NCBI GenBank assembly: GCA_031272035.1
Contig: JAISUO010000102.1
Coordinates: forward strand, 1-41,236
DNA from: Synergistaceae bacterium
GTDB taxonomy: Bacteria > Synergistota > Synergistia > Synergistales > Aminobacteriaceae
Length of the DNA: 41,236 nucleotides
Direction: 5' to 3'
Shown here: positions 1-8,214 of the stretch, in pieces
Position numbering within the stretch: the first letter of the stretch is position 1
Layout: each line of letters opens with the position of its first letter
The notes under the pieces: generated by a model
What the model was told of the DNA's origin: nothing
Seen by the model: only the letters and a program-made list of their open reading frames with translations
The model's database searches: none
Translations under genes and position numbers: made by a program

Positions 1-218
1 AATAGAGTTTTCACCACCAAACGATGTGCGGGAATTGAACACCCATCGGCCTGGAAGAATGCGCAGCATTCTTCACCAGCAACCCGCGAAGCGGCGTTGC
101 TGACGCCACCTCCAATAGAGTTTTCACCACCAAACGATGTGCGGGAATTGAACACCCATCGGCCTGGAAGAATGCGCAGCATTCTTCACCAGCAAACGAT
201 GTGCGGGAATTGAACAGC
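1..218. repeat. Palindromic intergenic repeat cluster at window edge
   Basis: Bases 1-82 recur almost exactly at 114-195, a 113-bp direct repeat. A 22-base core starting AAACGATGTGCGGG occurs three times, at 19-40, 132-153 and 194-215. Between cores lies a perfect hairpin (9-bp arms, 3-base loop) at 54-74 and again at 167-187. A second, imperfect hairpin (arms GCAAC/GTTGC) lies near 80-101 and is lost in the second copy. No coding frame is supported. The cluster probably continues left of the window and abuts the stop codon of the HD-GYP gene. It resembles a REP/BIME-like or other miniature palindromic element; its family is not recognised. Confidence 0.8.
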
Positions 219-1316
219 TTATGCCGCCTTCAATTGCTGATTGTAGGCGGAGGCAATATCGGCAAACTGGAATTTTAAGTCCTTGAACAAATCCACCAGC
301 ACCGGGTCAAAGTGGGTTTCCCTGCTCTTTAGGATAATGTCCTCCGTTTCGGCGGCGCTTAAGGGCTCCTTGTAGGGGCGTTTGGCGATAAGGGCGTCGT
401 ACACGTCGGCTATGGCCATAAGCCGTCCTTCCAGGGGGATGTCGTCGCCCTTAAGGCCGCGCGGGTAGCCCGAGCCGTCCCACTTTTCGTGGTGGGTCGC
501 GGCAAAGACCCTGGCATGGCCGAGGAATTCCTTTTTGCGGGTGTTTTTCATGATGGCGTCGATTGCCGCTTCCCCGTAGTCAACGTGCTTTTTCATAATG
601 GCGAATTCTTCCGGGGTAAGGCGGCCCGGCTTGTTGAGGATCGTGTCGCTGATGGCGATTTTGCCCACGTCATGGAGCTGGGCCGACGGAATGAGGTATT
701 CCATGTTCCACTTGGAGGTCGCATCGCGGTACAGGCCCTCGTCGAGGATTTTATCCACCAGGAGAGTAAGGTATTGCTGGGTACGGTTGATGTGCCCGCC
801 CGTCACGCTGTCCCGCGCTTCAACAAGCTCGGCGACGGTGTTCAAAATGGCGTTTTGCAGTTCGTCCACCTGGCCGGTCCGCTTGACCACGGTCTCGACG
901 AGCAGTTCGTTGTAGCTTTCCAGGGTCTTCCGCTGTTCGGCCATGGTAAGGTGGTTTTCAAGGCGCTTTAAGAGGAGCGGCGCCGAGAAAGGCTTGGAAA
1001 TATAGTCGACCGCCCCCAGGTCAAGCCCTTCCAGTTCGCTGCCCGGGTCGCTTAACGCGGTTAAAAAGATTACCGGTATGCTTTTCAGATCATCGTCGGC
1101 TTTAAGCTTGCGAATGGCGGTATAGCCGTCCATCCCCGGCATTTCTATGTCGAGGAGTATCAGGTCGGGGCTTACCTTTTCGAGCAGTTCAAAAAGGTCG
1201 GGGCCGGACTGTACAGGAAAGACCTTGTACTTTTCCTTAAGAATGGCCTTCCCCGTGTTAAGGTTCGTTATGTTGTCGTCAACCAGAACGACGGTTTTGC
1301 GTTCGTTTTTCATCAT
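219..1316 (-). CDS. Response regulator with HD-GYP c-di-GMP phosphodiesterase domain
   Basis: A 365-residue two-domain protein. Residues 8-123 form a receiver domain with acidic pair D13-D14, phospho-acceptor D56 in LLDIEMPGMDG, T86 and K108. A helical linker (about 125-165) leads to an HD-GYP domain with the HD pair at 215-216, HH at 275-276 and the GYP signature at 283-285. HD-GYP proteins hydrolyse cyclic-di-GMP in the cytoplasm, so phosphorylation probably adjusts c-di-GMP level. A GGGAGG ribosome site lies 1 base before the first ATG and 4 bases before the second (1313), so the second Met may be the true start. It follows the hybrid kinase gene by 12 bases, which implies one transcript and a cognate pair. 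The gene ends right at the repeat cluster. Confidence 0.93.
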   Translation of the reverse strand: MMKNERKTVVLVDDNITNLNTGKAILKEKYKVFPVQSGPDLFELLEKVSPDLILLDIEMPGMDGYTAIRKLKADDDLKSIPVIFLTALSDPGSELEGLDLGAVDYISKPFSAPLLLKRLENHLTMAEQRKTLESYNELLVETVVKRTGQVDELQNAILNTVAELVEARDSVTGGHINRTQQYLTLLVDKILDEGLYRDATSKWNMEYLIPSAQLHDVGKIAISDTILNKPGRLTPEEFAIMKKHVDYGEAAIDAIMKNTRKKEFLGHARVFAATHHEKWDGSGYPRGLKGDDIPLEGRLMAIADVYDALIAKRPYKEPLSAAETEDIILKSRETHFDPVLVDLFKDLKFQFADIASAYNQQLKAA

Positions 1317-1328
1317 ACCTCCCGGGTA

Positions 1329-3989
1329 TTACGCGCTTTGTGCGGCAAGGCTCTTTTCCAGAAGCCCGCCGAGCCTTTCGGCAATTTCCTCGAAGGACGT
1401 CGTGTCCACCTGGCCGCGCAGCCAGGCGACAAGGTCGCCGCCTTCCTCGTAATCGAATTTTTCCAGTTCTCCCATAGCCTCGTCGGCGGCGTCCACATCG
1501 TATTCCCTTGCCGCTTCCCACAGGGCGGCGAGGGTTTCTTCGTCCGGCGACGGGAGTTTTTCCTTGCCGCTTCCCGCGCCGTCAAGGAATTCCTCCAGGC
1601 CGTCCAACAGCATGTGGAGCTTTACCATGAATTCGGGGTGTGAATTGGCGATGTAAAGGTCGTCGCCGTCCTTCGCCGCCTTTTCGAGCTTTTCGGCCAG
1701 ATCTCCCACCTCAAGCGCGCCGATGCTGCGGCTGGAACTCTTGATACCGTGGGTAAGGATGCCGTATTCCTTTATGTCTACCCCGGCGGCGCGGTTTGCT
1801 TTTTCGGCAAGCTCCGGCGTGTTTTTCGCGTAAGAGCCGAGAATTTCCAGATAGATGTCTTCACTGCCGCTGAAATGCGCAAGCCCCGCGGCTATGTCCA
1901 CGCCGGCAATGGCGGCGCCGTCGAGGCGGCCTGGAGACGGCGGCTGCGGAGGCGGGACAAGTCTGCCGGCGAGCTCTTTTTCCAGCTTGCGGTCCCGCAC
2001 CCAGCGGTCGATTACTTCGTCAAGCTTTATGATGTCGATAGGCTTGGAAAGAAAATCCTGGAAGCCCTTGTTCTTAAACATCTCGTCGTTGCCCACCAGG
2101 GCGTTTGCGGTCAGGGCGATAATCGGAACGTTCTTCGCGTATTCGGTGCCTATTTCTTCCTTTATGATGCGGGTCGCCTCTATTCCGTCCATTTCGGGCA
2201 TCATGTGGTCCATAAACACCAGGTCGAAGGGCTTTTCCTTCAGACGGGCCAGAGCTTCCGCCCCGCTTTCGGCCACATCCGCGTCGATTCCGTAATAGCG
2301 CAGAAGCTCCTGAGCCACCAGCAAATTGACGTTGTTGTCGTCCACAATCAAAATATTGGCGTCTTTGACCCTGAAGTTTTCGGAAGAGTCCTCTGCGGAG
2401 CTGCCTGCGGAGGCCTCGACCTCCACCTCCGTTTTGTTCAGAGCCCGGGCCAGAGCAAAGGCCAGAACGGGCTCGAAAAGAACCTCGGCTCCCGGCGCCG
2501 TTCTCTGCCGGGCGGCGAACTTCATATTTTTGATCGCGATGACCCGGGCCCCGAAGCGCCAGGGCGCGTAACGATCCATGATCAGGGCCCCGTCCGCGTG
2601 GCGGTAAAGGACGTGGGTGAAATCGGAACGCATCGCCTTCGCGAATTCCGCCTCGTTTTCGCACATCACGAAGGGAACGAACAAACGGCGCAGCATGTTC
2701 GCGAAGGCCTCTCCGTAACGGGGGTGGTCCATAAGGCACAGCACCCGTTTTTTGTCGGGATCTTCCACCAGGGCAAGAACGTCGGACCCCACCGACTGCT
2801 GAGGGATCTCGAAGGCAAAGACGCTCCCCTTCTCCTGAACGCTGGACACGCTGATGGTTCCGTTCATCAGCTCCAGCAGACGCCGGCAGATGACCAGCCC
2901 CAGCCCGCTGCCCCCCGTGCTTCCGGTTCCCTGCTGTTCCGTCTTGAGGAAGGGCTCGAAAAGTCGGGGAATATCCTCCTCTCTGATGCCGATGCCGGTA
3001 TCCTCCACCCGACACACCAGGTCGAAGTTCCGGCCTTCGCGTTTTCGGACTTCGATGACAAGGCTCACGCATCCCTCGGAGGTAAATTTCACCGCGTTGT
3101 CCAGCAAATTGAGCAGGATCTGCTTGACGCGCACCGCATCCCCCATAATCATGGCGGGAACGGAGGGATCGATGTCCGCCACGAAGTCCAGTCCCTTTTC
3201 CGTGGTCTTCAGATGGATCATGTTCGCCACGTCGGAAATCATCGATCCGGCGTCATAGGGAGCCGTCACAATCTCCAGTTTGTCCGCGCTGATCTTCGAA
3301 AAGTCCAGAATGTCGTCCACGATGTTCAGGAGCGAATCCGTCGCCCCGAGAATGTTGCGGACGTACCCCTTCTGAACCTCGTCCAGCGGCATGAGAAGAA
3401 GAAGATCGCTCATCCCTTTTATGGCGTTCATGGGCGTCCGCAGCTCATGGCTCATCTTCGCCAGAAAGGTCCCCTTCACCCGGGCGGCCTGCTCCGCCTG
3501 CTCCACCGCGGCAAACAGTTCGGTGACGTCGTGCATGGCGACGACAACCCCCAGGCACTTTCCATTTTTGTCCAGAGCGGGAGAAAGAGTTGTCTGAAAC
3601 TTCAAAACGCAGTCCTCAGAGAAAGACAGCGTGTCGTTGCAGCGGGCAGGCTGAGTGGTTGCGTACACCCGCCTTGCATTGGCCAGGGTTTTTTCCGTCC
3701 AGGCAGGGGGAAATTTCCGGGCGAACAGTTCCTGAAAGGGCCGATCCACCATCTCTCCCCGATCGGAGATCCCCAGCTGACGGGCCAGCGTGTCGGTAGC
3801 CAGCACGACCCGCATCTGCCCGTCCAGAACCAGGATGACGTCGGTGCAGGCCTCCAGCAGCAGACGAGCGTAAAAGGACTTCAGGTCCCCTTCCGCCTCA
3901 CCGGCGTTCTTCAGACCCTCGTTTTTCAGGCCCTCGTCCTTCAGGTCTTCGTTTTTCAGGCCCTCAGCGCCCTCATCGGAGTTTCCCAT
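1329..3989 (-). CDS. Hybrid sensor histidine kinase (PAS-HisKA-HATPase-REC-Hpt)
   Basis: An 886-residue phosphorelay kinase. Order: a low-complexity N-terminus with LKxEG-type repeats (about 9-30), a PAS-like sensor (about 40-158), a dimerisation/phospho-acceptor helix with H181 in MSHELRTPMN, and an ATPase domain with N298 in NLLDNAVKF, DTGIGI at 330-335 and GSGLGL at 360-365. Next comes a receiver-like region without a clear acceptor Asp (about 405-515), a good receiver with D594 in MDHMMPEMDG, and a C-terminal Hpt domain with H747. No transmembrane segment is evident, so the protein is probably cytoplasmic and senses an internal signal through PAS. AGGAG lies 7 bases before the ATG. The HD-GYP regulator is the likely output. 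The signal is unknown. Confidence 0.93.
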   Translation of the reverse strand: MGNSDEGAEGLKNEDLKDEGLKNEGLKNAGEAEGDLKSFYARLLLEACTDVILVLDGQMRVVLATDTLARQLGISDRGEMVDRPFQELFARKFPPAWTEKTLANARRVYATTQPARCNDTLSFSEDCVLKFQTTLSPALDKNGKCLGVVVAMHDVTELFAAVEQAEQAARVKGTFLAKMSHELRTPMNAIKGMSDLLLLMPLDEVQKGYVRNILGATDSLLNIVDDILDFSKISADKLEIVTAPYDAGSMISDVANMIHLKTTEKGLDFVADIDPSVPAMIMGDAVRVKQILLNLLDNAVKFTSEGCVSLVIEVRKREGRNFDLVCRVEDTGIGIREEDIPRLFEPFLKTEQQGTGSTGGSGLGLVICRRLLELMNGTISVSSVQEKGSVFAFEIPQQSVGSDVLALVEDPDKKRVLCLMDHPRYGEAFANMLRRLFVPFVMCENEAEFAKAMRSDFTHVLYRHADGALIMDRYAPWRFGARVIAIKNMKFAARQRTAPGAEVLFEPVLAFALARALNKTEVEVEASAGSSAEDSSENFRVKDANILIVDDNNVNLLVAQELLRYYGIDADVAESGAEALARLKEKPFDLVFMDHMMPEMDGIEATRIIKEEIGTEYAKNVPIIALTANALVGNDEMFKNKGFQDFLSKPIDIIKLDEVIDRWVRDRKLEKELAGRLVPPPQPPSPGRLDGAAIAGVDIAAGLAHFSGSEDIYLEILGSYAKNTPELAEKANRAAGVDIKEYGILTHGIKSSSRSIGALEVGDLAEKLEKAAKDGDDLYIANSHPEFMVKLHMLLDGLEEFLDGAGSGKEKLPSPDEETLAALWEAAREYDVDAADEAMGELEKFDYEEGGDLVAWLRGQVDTTSFEEIAERLGGLLEKSLAAQSA
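3910..3969 (-). repeat. 15-bp tandem repeat inside kinase N-terminus
   Basis: Four 15-base units begin with TTCAG on the plus strand (3910-3924, 3925-3939, 3940-3954, and a diverged unit at 3955-3969). They are in frame and encode LKNEG/LKDEG/LKNED-type pentapeptides on the minus strand. Copy number can change without breaking the reading frame. Confidence 0.85.
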
Positions 3990-4049
3990 GTCATCGCTCC
4001 TTTCGCTTCCTCAGGTCCAGCCCGGGCAAATGCGACAAGCTGCAAAACT

Positions 4050-4055
4050 ATTATA
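4050..4055 (-). promoter_or_regulatory. Possible -10 of kinase/HD-GYP operon
   Basis: The minus strand reads TATAAT about 60 bases before the kinase ATG. No good -35 hexamer is seen at 16-18 bases, so this is only a candidate. It sits just downstream of the glnN terminator, which suggests the two units are transcribed separately. Confidence 0.4.
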
Positions 4056-4077
4056 ATATACCCCCTCATTTCACGCG

Positions 4078-4134
4078 AAAAAGAGGACCGTCTCTCCGGT
4101 CCGAAAATACACCGGAACGTGACGGTCCTCTTTT
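4078..4134 (-). terminator. Rho-independent terminator after glnN
   Basis: A perfect 10-bp stem (GAGGACCGTC at 4083-4092 with GACGGTCCTC at 4121-4130) is flanked by A and T runs, so it could work on both strands. On the minus strand it is followed by TTTTT. The loop holds a small nested CCGGT/ACCGG stem. It lies about 60 bases downstream of the glnN stop codon. Confidence 0.85.
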
Positions 4135-4192
4135 CTGTTTTCAGTTTTCTGTTTTTCTGTTTTTAATCCGAAAAAATCTGAAAATCAGGCGG

Positions 4193-6322
4193 TCATGCGG
4201 ACAAAGACAGCAGGTTGCGATAGATGGGATAGGGCCAAATCTCCGCGGAAATCAGAAGCTCCGCCGCGTCGCAGGTGGAACGTATTGAATCCATCAGAGG
4301 AACGACGTCCTTCACCAGCAGGTCCGCCCGCTCCCGTCCGCTGTTCTTCTTGGCCAGCTTCTCCTTCAGAGACCACAGTTTCTGCGACTCCGTCATGAGG
4401 CCCGTCTTGAAGCCGCCCAGCTCCAGAATAAATTTCTTCCAGGGAGCGCTGTCCGGGAAGTTCATGCCGTCCAGAGCGGAGAGAGAGCTCTTTTCGAGGA
4501 TGAGCTGCTTCGAGATCGCGGGCAGAACGCCCTCCCACACCATATCGTACAGGACGGAAAGTTCGATCTCCAGAGCCCGTTCGAAAGAATCCATGCGGAT
4601 TTCATGCAGAACGTCGATTTCATGTCCCTTGAATATGCCCAGCTTTTCCAGCATTTCCCTGTTTTTCGGACGAAGGAAGAGGTCGATTTTCTCGGGTATG
4701 GTCTCGGCCTCGATCAGGCCCCTCTTGCGCGCCTCCGCGTGCCAGGCGGGAGAATAGGCGTCCCCTTCGAAGAGAACGGAAGACCCCTTGCGAATCGCTT
4801 CCTTCACCGCGTCCAGAGCGACGTCGATGGCGTCGGCGCCCTGGGCCATTCTCGCTTCGATCATTCCGGTCAGCTGCTCCAGACCCCAGGCCCAGATGGC
4901 GGAGAACATCGTCACGGGAAGGGCGATGGACTGAGACGCGCCCGGCGCGCGGAACTCGAACTTATCTCCCGTGAAGGCGATGGGAGACGTCCTGTTGCGG
5001 TCGCAGTCGTAGGGCGTAAGGGTGGGCAGTTTTGCGAGCCCCGTGTCCAGCTGTTCCCTGTCGGGCAGCTTCAGATCCGCCTTGTCGAGCTGCGACAAAA
5101 GCTCCGTCAGGGTCTGTCCCAGATAGACGCTCATGATGCTGGGAGGCGCCTCATGTCCGCCCAGACGGAACATGTTCCCCGCCGTGGCCACGCTGGCCTG
5201 CAGAAGGCTGTGGTACTCCGACACGCCCAGAACCAGAGCCGACAGGAAGGTCAGGAAGATGACGTTGCGCCGATGATTGTTGGAGGACTTGAGGAGGTTG
5301 CGCCCCTCGTTGTCCATCAGAGAAATGTTGATGTGCTTGCCGCTGCCGTTCATGTCGCTGAAGGGCTTCTCATGGAACAGAAGGCGCAGGTTGTGAGACC
5401 GGGCCAGTTTGCGCATGGTCTCCATGACGAGCTGGTTCTGGTCGCAGGCCCTGTTGGCCTCCGAGAAAAGGGGCGCGAACTCGAACTGACAGCGGGCCAC
5501 CTCGTTGTGCCTGGTCATGATGGGAACACCCAGCACCGCCAGCTCCCGTCCCACGTCGTCCATGTAGGCGATGACCCGGGGAGCGATGGCTCCCATGTAG
5601 TGATGGTCCAGCTTCTGGTCCTTGGCGGGCTGGGCCCCGATGAGGGTACGGCCGCAGAAACGGATGTCGGGTCTCAGCTGAGCCCTTGGACGATCCAAAA
5701 GGAAATACTCCTGCTCTGGCCCCACCGTCACGTAGACGTTGTGCACGCCCCGCTGCCCGAAAAGCTTCAGCAGTTTAAGCGATCGGTCCTCAATGGCGGT
5801 CAGAGAACGCAGAAGAGGCGTTTTCTGGTCGAGAGGCGTCCCGTCGTAGGAGAGGAAGACCGAGGGGATGCAGAGCGTACCGCCCTTTTCGCTCTTTACG
5901 ATGAAAGCCGGACTGCTGGGATCCCAGGCGCTGTAGCCCCGCGCTTCGAACGTGGAGCGCATACCCCCTGAAGGGAAGGAAGACGCGTCCGGCTCGCCCT
6001 GAATCAGATCCTTGCCCCGAAAGATGTCGATGGGAGTCCCGTCCGCCGAGGGCAGCGCGAAAGCCAGGTGCTTCTCCGCCGTCAGCTCCGTCAGAGGATG
6101 GAACCAGTGCGTCCAATGGGTCGCTCCCTTGCTGACCGCCCAGTCGCGCATCGCCATGGCGACCGTATCCGCCAGAGACGCGTCCAGCTTGTGCCCTCCC
6201 TCCATAGCGGAAATGAGACGCTCATACACGTCGCTGTTCAACTTTTCTTTCATTACCTTACGATCGAAAACCATTGATCCGAATATTTCTCTCATTTTTG
6301 GATATTCTACGGCCGTGCTCAT
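4193..6322 (-). CDS. glnN: Glutamine synthetase type III
   Basis: A 709-residue cytoplasmic enzyme that makes glutamine from glutamate, ammonia and ATP. The length matches GSIII (about 700 residues), much longer than GlnA type I. Recognisable stretches are VGPEQEYFLLD, HNEVARCQFEFAP and DMNGSGKHINIS, which carry the metal and ATP ligands of the catalytic barrel, plus the long GSIII-specific C-terminal helical part. The ATG is preceded by GGGGGAG with 7 bases between. The gene stands alone: it has its own consensus promoter upstream and a terminator downstream, although the ABC exporter operon lies on the same strand just upstream. No GlnB or GlnR partner is visible. GSIII is common in Bacteroidetes, Synergistota and some Firmicutes. 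Confidence 0.96.
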   Translation of the reverse strand: MSTAVEYPKMREIFGSMVFDRKVMKEKLNSDVYERLISAMEGGHKLDASLADTVAMAMRDWAVSKGATHWTHWFHPLTELTAEKHLAFALPSADGTPIDIFRGKDLIQGEPDASSFPSGGMRSTFEARGYSAWDPSSPAFIVKSEKGGTLCIPSVFLSYDGTPLDQKTPLLRSLTAIEDRSLKLLKLFGQRGVHNVYVTVGPEQEYFLLDRPRAQLRPDIRFCGRTLIGAQPAKDQKLDHHYMGAIAPRVIAYMDDVGRELAVLGVPIMTRHNEVARCQFEFAPLFSEANRACDQNQLVMETMRKLARSHNLRLLFHEKPFSDMNGSGKHINISLMDNEGRNLLKSSNNHRRNVIFLTFLSALVLGVSEYHSLLQASVATAGNMFRLGGHEAPPSIMSVYLGQTLTELLSQLDKADLKLPDREQLDTGLAKLPTLTPYDCDRNRTSPIAFTGDKFEFRAPGASQSIALPVTMFSAIWAWGLEQLTGMIEARMAQGADAIDVALDAVKEAIRKGSSVLFEGDAYSPAWHAEARKRGLIEAETIPEKIDLFLRPKNREMLEKLGIFKGHEIDVLHEIRMDSFERALEIELSVLYDMVWEGVLPAISKQLILEKSSLSALDGMNFPDSAPWKKFILELGGFKTGLMTESQKLWSLKEKLAKKNSGRERADLLVKDVVPLMDSIRSTCDAAELLISAEIWPYPIYRNLLSLSA

Positions 6323-6369
6323 TCCATAACTCCCCCCTGAATTTTTATGATGTATGCGGACTGGAATGA

Positions 6370-6405
6370 ATTATAAGCAGATAAAAATAATAAATCAACT
6401 GCTTA
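6370..6405 (-). promoter_or_regulatory. Sigma-70 promoter of glnN with flanking inverted repeat
   Basis: The minus strand reads TTGATT (6398-6393), a 17-base spacer, then TATAAT (6375-6370), which is close to consensus. A 7-bp inverted repeat TAAGCAG/CTGCTTA (6399-6405 and 6374-6380) brackets the spacer and overlaps both hexamers. It is a plausible operator for nitrogen control, though no regulator is identified here. Confidence 0.75.
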
Positions 6406-6417
6406 AAAAAAATTTTT

Positions 6418-8199
6418 CTATGTTTTTGTACGAGAGAATGGAATCTCCTCCGCCTGTTCCGTAAGGCGGATGAAAGCGTCCTCCAGGGTGGGGGCGGGGT
6501 TGAAAGAGACGGCCGCCGCGGCCTTCAGTTCGTCCGGGGAGCCGGAGGCCGCCAGCCTGCCGTTGCAGACCAGCGCGACCCGGTCGCAGTACTCCGCCTC
6601 ATCCATGAAATGAGTGGTTACCATCACGGTGACCCCCCGCAGGGCGGCGCTGTTGATGCAGGTCCAGAACTCCCGTCGGGTCACGGGGTCCACTCCGCTG
6701 GTGGGCTCGTCGAGAAAAAGCACGTCGGGACCGTGCATGATGGCGCAGCCCATGGCCAGCCGCTGTCTGAAGCCGAGAGGCAGAGATCGGGTCGGAATTT
6801 TCAGATATGGAGCGAGGCCAAAGGCGGCGACGACGTGGTCGACCTTTTCTCTTCGGGCTTTCCCCCTCAGCCCGTAGGCCCTTGAGAAAAAGTCGAGGTT
6901 CTGCCGCGGGGAGAGCTCCCCGTACAGAGAAAATTTCTGGGCCATGTAGCCGAGACGGGAACGCGCCGCGCCGGGGGCAACGCGAAAATCCAGGCCGATG
7001 ATGGAACAGCGCCCGGAGGTTGGGGCAAGCAGACCGCACATCATTTTGAAGGTGGTGGACTTGCCCGCGCCGTTGGGCCCCAAAAGGCCGAAGATCTCCC
7101 CCCGCCGAATCGAAAAGGAGACCCCGTCCACCGCGGTAAAGGTTCCAAACCGCTTCACCAGGTTTTCCGCCCGGACGGTTTCCTCCCCGGTGTCCTTCAG
7201 CTCGAAAAAATCGGCAATCGCCGGACTGGCGGCTCTGGCGCCCCCCAGAACGTCCATAAAGGCGTCCTCGAAACGGGGTTCCGCCGCCGCGAGAGAAAGT
7301 TCCGTCGAAAAAGCCCCGGACAGGGCGTCCATGCCGGATCGGGCCTCTTCTCCCCGGTCCCGGGTCAGGATTCGAACGGCGCTGCCCTGAATGACCGCGT
7401 CCAGCGTCTGAGATTTTTGCATCAGCGGCCCCACCAGCAGGCGGCGCTTTCCGCCTCCTCCGCGGATCAGAAAAACACGCCCCCTCACGCGGTCGGAGAG
7501 GTCCCCGGGAGGCCCGGCGTAAAGCAGTTCTCCGTCGTTCATCAGCAGCACGTCGTCGCAGGCTTCCGCCTCGTCCAGGTACGCGGTGCTCCAGACCACC
7601 ACATGGCGGGAGGTCAGCAGCTTCCGCACCATGCTCCACAGCTCCCGCCGCGCCAGGGGGTCCACCCCCACGCCGGGTTCGTCCAGAAACAGCGCCCTGG
7701 GACGGGCCAGCAGGGTACAGGCCAGGCCCAGCTTCTGCTTCATGCCGCCGGAAAGATGTCCGGCGAGACGGTCCGTGAAGGGAGAGAGGCCGGTAAAGTT
7801 CAGGAGTTCCGCGTAGCGATCGTTTCTTTCCCCGGGAGGAACGTTGCGGAGGTCCGCCTGAAGGTTCATGTTCTCCATGACGGTAAGGTCCTCGTAAAGC
7901 CCGAACTTCTGAGGCATGTAACCGGTAAGCTCACGAACGGCGTCGGGCCGGGAGCCCACGTCGAGCCCCAGCACGGAAATACGCCCCCGATCCGGAAGCA
8001 GCAGCCCGCAGAGAAGCCGCAGCAGCGTCGTTTTTCCCGCTCCGTCAGGCCCCGCCAGCCCGGTGATCCGTCCCCCCTGGATTCTGGCGGTGACGTCGTT
8101 CAGCGCCGGACGTTTTCGGGGGTCGAAGGATTTCACGATCCCCGAAAGGGAAATCCCCTCTTCAGATATCAATATTTCAGGCATCAATATTTCAGACAT
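6418..8199 (-). CDS. ABC exporter ATPase with two fused nucleotide-binding domains (YbhF-type)
   Basis: About 593 residues, two ATPase halves in one chain. The first half has Walker A GPDGAGKTT (about 50-58), signature LSGGMKQK (about 149-156) and Walker B LFLDEP. The second has GPNGAGKST (about 374-382) and the signature variant LPLGFRQR, which is also seen in the YbhF family. It powers the two ABC-2 permeases encoded upstream, probably for drug or lipid export with the membrane-fusion protein. The frame could open at TTG 8202, but ATG at 8199 is the more likely start; no clear ribosome site is seen, so translation may be coupled to the preceding gene, which ends 15 bases before. The N-terminus is made of a 15-bp tandem repeat. 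Last gene of the operon. Confidence 0.92.
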   Translation of the reverse strand: MSEILMPEILISEEGISLSGIVKSFDPRKRPALNDVTARIQGGRITGLAGPDGAGKTTLLRLLCGLLLPDRGRISVLGLDVGSRPDAVRELTGYMPQKFGLYEDLTVMENMNLQADLRNVPPGERNDRYAELLNFTGLSPFTDRLAGHLSGGMKQKLGLACTLLARPRALFLDEPGVGVDPLARRELWSMVRKLLTSRHVVVWSTAYLDEAEACDDVLLMNDGELLYAGPPGDLSDRVRGRVFLIRGGGGKRRLLVGPLMQKSQTLDAVIQGSAVRILTRDRGEEARSGMDALSGAFSTELSLAAAEPRFEDAFMDVLGGARAASPAIADFFELKDTGEETVRAENLVKRFGTFTAVDGVSFSIRRGEIFGLLGPNGAGKSTTFKMMCGLLAPTSGRCSIIGLDFRVAPGAARSRLGYMAQKFSLYGELSPRQNLDFFSRAYGLRGKARREKVDHVVAAFGLAPYLKIPTRSLPLGFRQRLAMGCAIMHGPDVLFLDEPTSGVDPVTRREFWTCINSAALRGVTVMVTTHFMDEAEYCDRVALVCNGRLAASGSPDELKAAAAVSFNPAPTLEDAFIRLTEQAEEIPFSRTKT

Positions 8200-8206
8200 C
8201 AAAACT
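8162..8206 (-). repeat. 15-bp tandem repeat at start of the ABC ATPase gene
   Basis: Three 15-base units begin with TCAG on the plus strand (8162-8176, 8177-8191, 8192-8206) and differ at a few positions. On the minus strand they carry the candidate start codons and encode SEILMPEILI-like residues. They are in frame, so unit gain or loss shifts the usable start without a frameshift. Confidence 0.85.
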
Positions 8207-8214
8207 CACGGACG

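Noticed and set aside
1-218. CRISPR array
   Set aside because: Core copies are spaced 113 and 62 bases apart, and the intervening sequence is itself repeated with hairpins. There are no unique spacers and no cas genes.
1749-4166. 805-codon plus-strand open frame opposite the kinase
   Set aside because: It is antisense to a gene with clear conserved domains, has no recognisable domain of its own, and is typical of shadow frames in GC-rich DNA. The same applies to the long frames opposite glnN, the ligase, gspD and yedE.
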